Source of the DNA: Chromatiales bacterium | GTDB taxonomy: Bacteria; Pseudomonadota; Gammaproteobacteria; UBA6429; Thiohalophilaceae | Assembly: GCA_024641465.1 (NCBI GenBank) | Contig: JAHEDB010000168.1 | Coordinates: 1-5,794 of the forward strand | DNA: 5,794 nt | Direction: 5' to 3' | Shown here: positions 5,312 to 5,794 of the stretch, one piece after another | Position numbering within the stretch: the stretch's first letter is position 1 | Layout of the letters: every line of letters begins with the position of its first letter | Notes under the pieces: model-generated | What the model saw: only the letters and a program-made list of their open reading frames with translations | The model's database searches: none | Told to the model about the DNA's origin: nothing | Made by a program: the position numbers and the translations under genes

Positions 5312-5642
5312 TCGACGCCGGTTTCTTTGGGTTGGGATAACCCCGATTATCGATCTGCCTGAGGACGTCGGCCTTGAAGAACAGGGTCAGGCGCCGCTTC
5401 TCGATGACTGAATTGTCCCCTTCTCGCAGGGTATACACATAATCCCAGCGGTCCTGATGAAACGGATCCTGAATGATCGGCGTACCCAGCAGGAATTTAA
5501 CCTGCTTTTTGGTCATACCCGTCTTGAGCTGGTCCAGCTCTTTTTTATCGATGACGTTTCCCTGTTGGACATCTGCCACGTAGACACAAGCGGTCAGCGT
5601 CAGGGCCGCAAAAATCAGGCTAGAAATGAGAATCTTTCGCAT
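5301..5642 (-). CDS. bamE: Outer membrane assembly lipoprotein BamE (SmpA/OmlA)
   Basis: This 113-residue lipoprotein equals E. coli BamE in length. It is a non-essential part of the BAM complex that folds beta-barrel proteins into the outer membrane, and it stabilises the BamD-BamA contact. A lipoprotein signal (residues 1-18) ends in the lipobox LTAC with C19 as the acylated cysteine. The mature part carries the family core: YVADVQQGNVIDKKELDQL, GMTKKQVKFLLGTP, then DPFHQDRWDYVY and a C-terminal LFF strand. I start at ATG 5642 for the canonical MRK signal; ATG 5654 in frame would add MCYQ. Neither has a clear Shine-Dalgarno sequence. It is divergent from fur, the usual arrangement where the gene is called omlA, and converges on rnfH. 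Confidence 0.95.
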   Translation of the reverse strand: MRKILISSLIFAALTLTACVYVADVQQGNVIDKKELDQLKTGMTKKQVKFLLGTPIIQDPFHQDRWDYVYTLREGDNSVIEKRRLTLFFKADVLRQIDNRGYPNPKKPASTSP

Positions 5643-5657
5643 TTGGTAACACATTCA

Positions 5658-5676
5658 GACTATAATTATCAGAATG
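5658..5676. promoter_or_regulatory. Candidate Fur box in the bamE-fur intergenic region
   Basis: Read on the minus strand, CATTCTGATAATTATAGTC matches the 19-base Fur consensus GATAATGATAATCATTATC at 13 positions by my count. It covers a perfect plus-strand TATAAT (5661-5666) that could be the fur -10, with transcription starting near 5673 and a leader of about 45 bases; no good -35 accompanies it. Occupancy by Fur would block fur transcription, fitting the autoregulation known in other proteobacteria. It also lies just downstream of the bamE start point. Confidence 0.45.
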
Positions 5677-5679
5677 CGA

Positions 5680-5709
5680 ATCATAACCGATAAGCGACTC
5701 TGCTCCCAA
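5680..5709 (-). promoter_or_regulatory. Sigma-70 promoter candidate for bamE
   Basis: On the minus strand TTGGGA (5709-5704) and TATGAT (5685-5680) are 18 bases apart, matching consensus at four and five of six positions. Transcription would start near 5673, about 30 bases before the chosen bamE ATG. A nearer -10-like TATAGT (5664-5659) would leave almost no leader. Confidence 0.45.
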
Positions 5710-5717
5710 GGACAATG

Positions 5718-5794
5718 ATGGAAAGTAAAGATTTAAAACAGGCCGGCCTGAAGGCCACCATTCCCCGTCTGAAGATCCTCAAGTTTCTGGAAGA
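5718..5794 (+). CDS. fur: Ferric uptake regulator Fur, N-terminal start (3' truncated by window)
   Basis: Only the first 25 codons are present. The product begins MESKDLKQAGLKATIPRLKI, which follows the Fur N-terminus (E. coli: LKKAGLKVTLPRLKILEVLQ). This is the start of the winged-helix DNA-binding domain. Fur is the iron-dependent repressor of uptake genes. The metal sites lie beyond the window and cannot be checked. AAGGA (5708-5712) sits five bases before ATG 5718; an ATG one codon earlier (5715) is too close to it. It is divergent from bamE, and a candidate Fur box lies upstream at 5658-5676. Confidence 0.93.
   Translation, partial: MESKDLKQAGLKATIPRLKILKFLE

Noticed and set aside
1..5794. 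CRISPR array, complete insertion sequence, defence or toxin-antitoxin cassette
   Set aside because: No regularly spaced repeats, transposase or defence domains are visible; RatA/RatB are conserved core genes rather than a mobile toxin-antitoxin pair.

Overview
The window looks like core chromosome of a non-enteric gammaproteobacterium. The evidence is a cluster of recognisable housekeeping genes: a complete tmRNA gene with tag ANDDNYALAA (as I recall, the tag of Pseudomonas), smpB, ratA, rnfH (ratB), bamE and the start of fur. bamE and fur are divergent, a layout I know from pseudomonads and xanthomonads. Base composition is moderate. I cannot name a genus from the sequence alone.

Layout, left to right. 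(1) Positions 1-423 hold the C-terminal part of a von Willebrand factor A domain protein that runs in from outside the window. (2) A 257-base gap with a hairpin and a weak promoter candidate leads to a DUF1249 (YqiB-like) gene at 681-1133. (3) An exported Sel1-repeat plus SPOR-domain protein at 1208-1894 resembles the C-terminus of the cell-division protein DamX. (4) A bidirectional terminator separates it from a roughly 150-base stretch that carries an extra copy of the tmRNA 3' end and two matched hairpins. (5) ssrA (2082-2443) and smpB (2534-3013) both lie on the minus strand and form the trans-translation ribosome-rescue pair. (6) Divergent from smpB, a plus-strand operon-like run holds a sodium:neurotransmitter-family symporter (3149-4576), ratA (4585-5016, TTG start) and rnfH/ratB (5027-5311). 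(7) bamE on the minus strand overlaps the end of rnfH tail-to-tail by 11 bases. fur starts divergently from bamE and leaves the window at its right edge.

How the genes work together. SmpB and tmRNA are obligate partners in rescuing stalled ribosomes. RatA (COQ10-like START domain) and RatB/RnfH are conserved neighbours of smpB in gammaproteobacteria; the symporter sits between smpB and ratA here. BamE belongs to the outer-membrane beta-barrel assembly complex, and Fur is the iron-responsive repressor. A 13-of-19 match to the Fur box overlaps the bamE/fur promoter region and suggests autoregulation.

The least ordinary part is 1895-2081. The last 16 bases of the tmRNA gene plus one flanking base are directly repeated 152 bases downstream, each copy next to its own terminator, and the DNA between is hairpin-rich. 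I read this as a scar of an element that used the ssrA 3' end as its attachment site, now reduced to a remnant. I found no complete previously undescribed system in the window.
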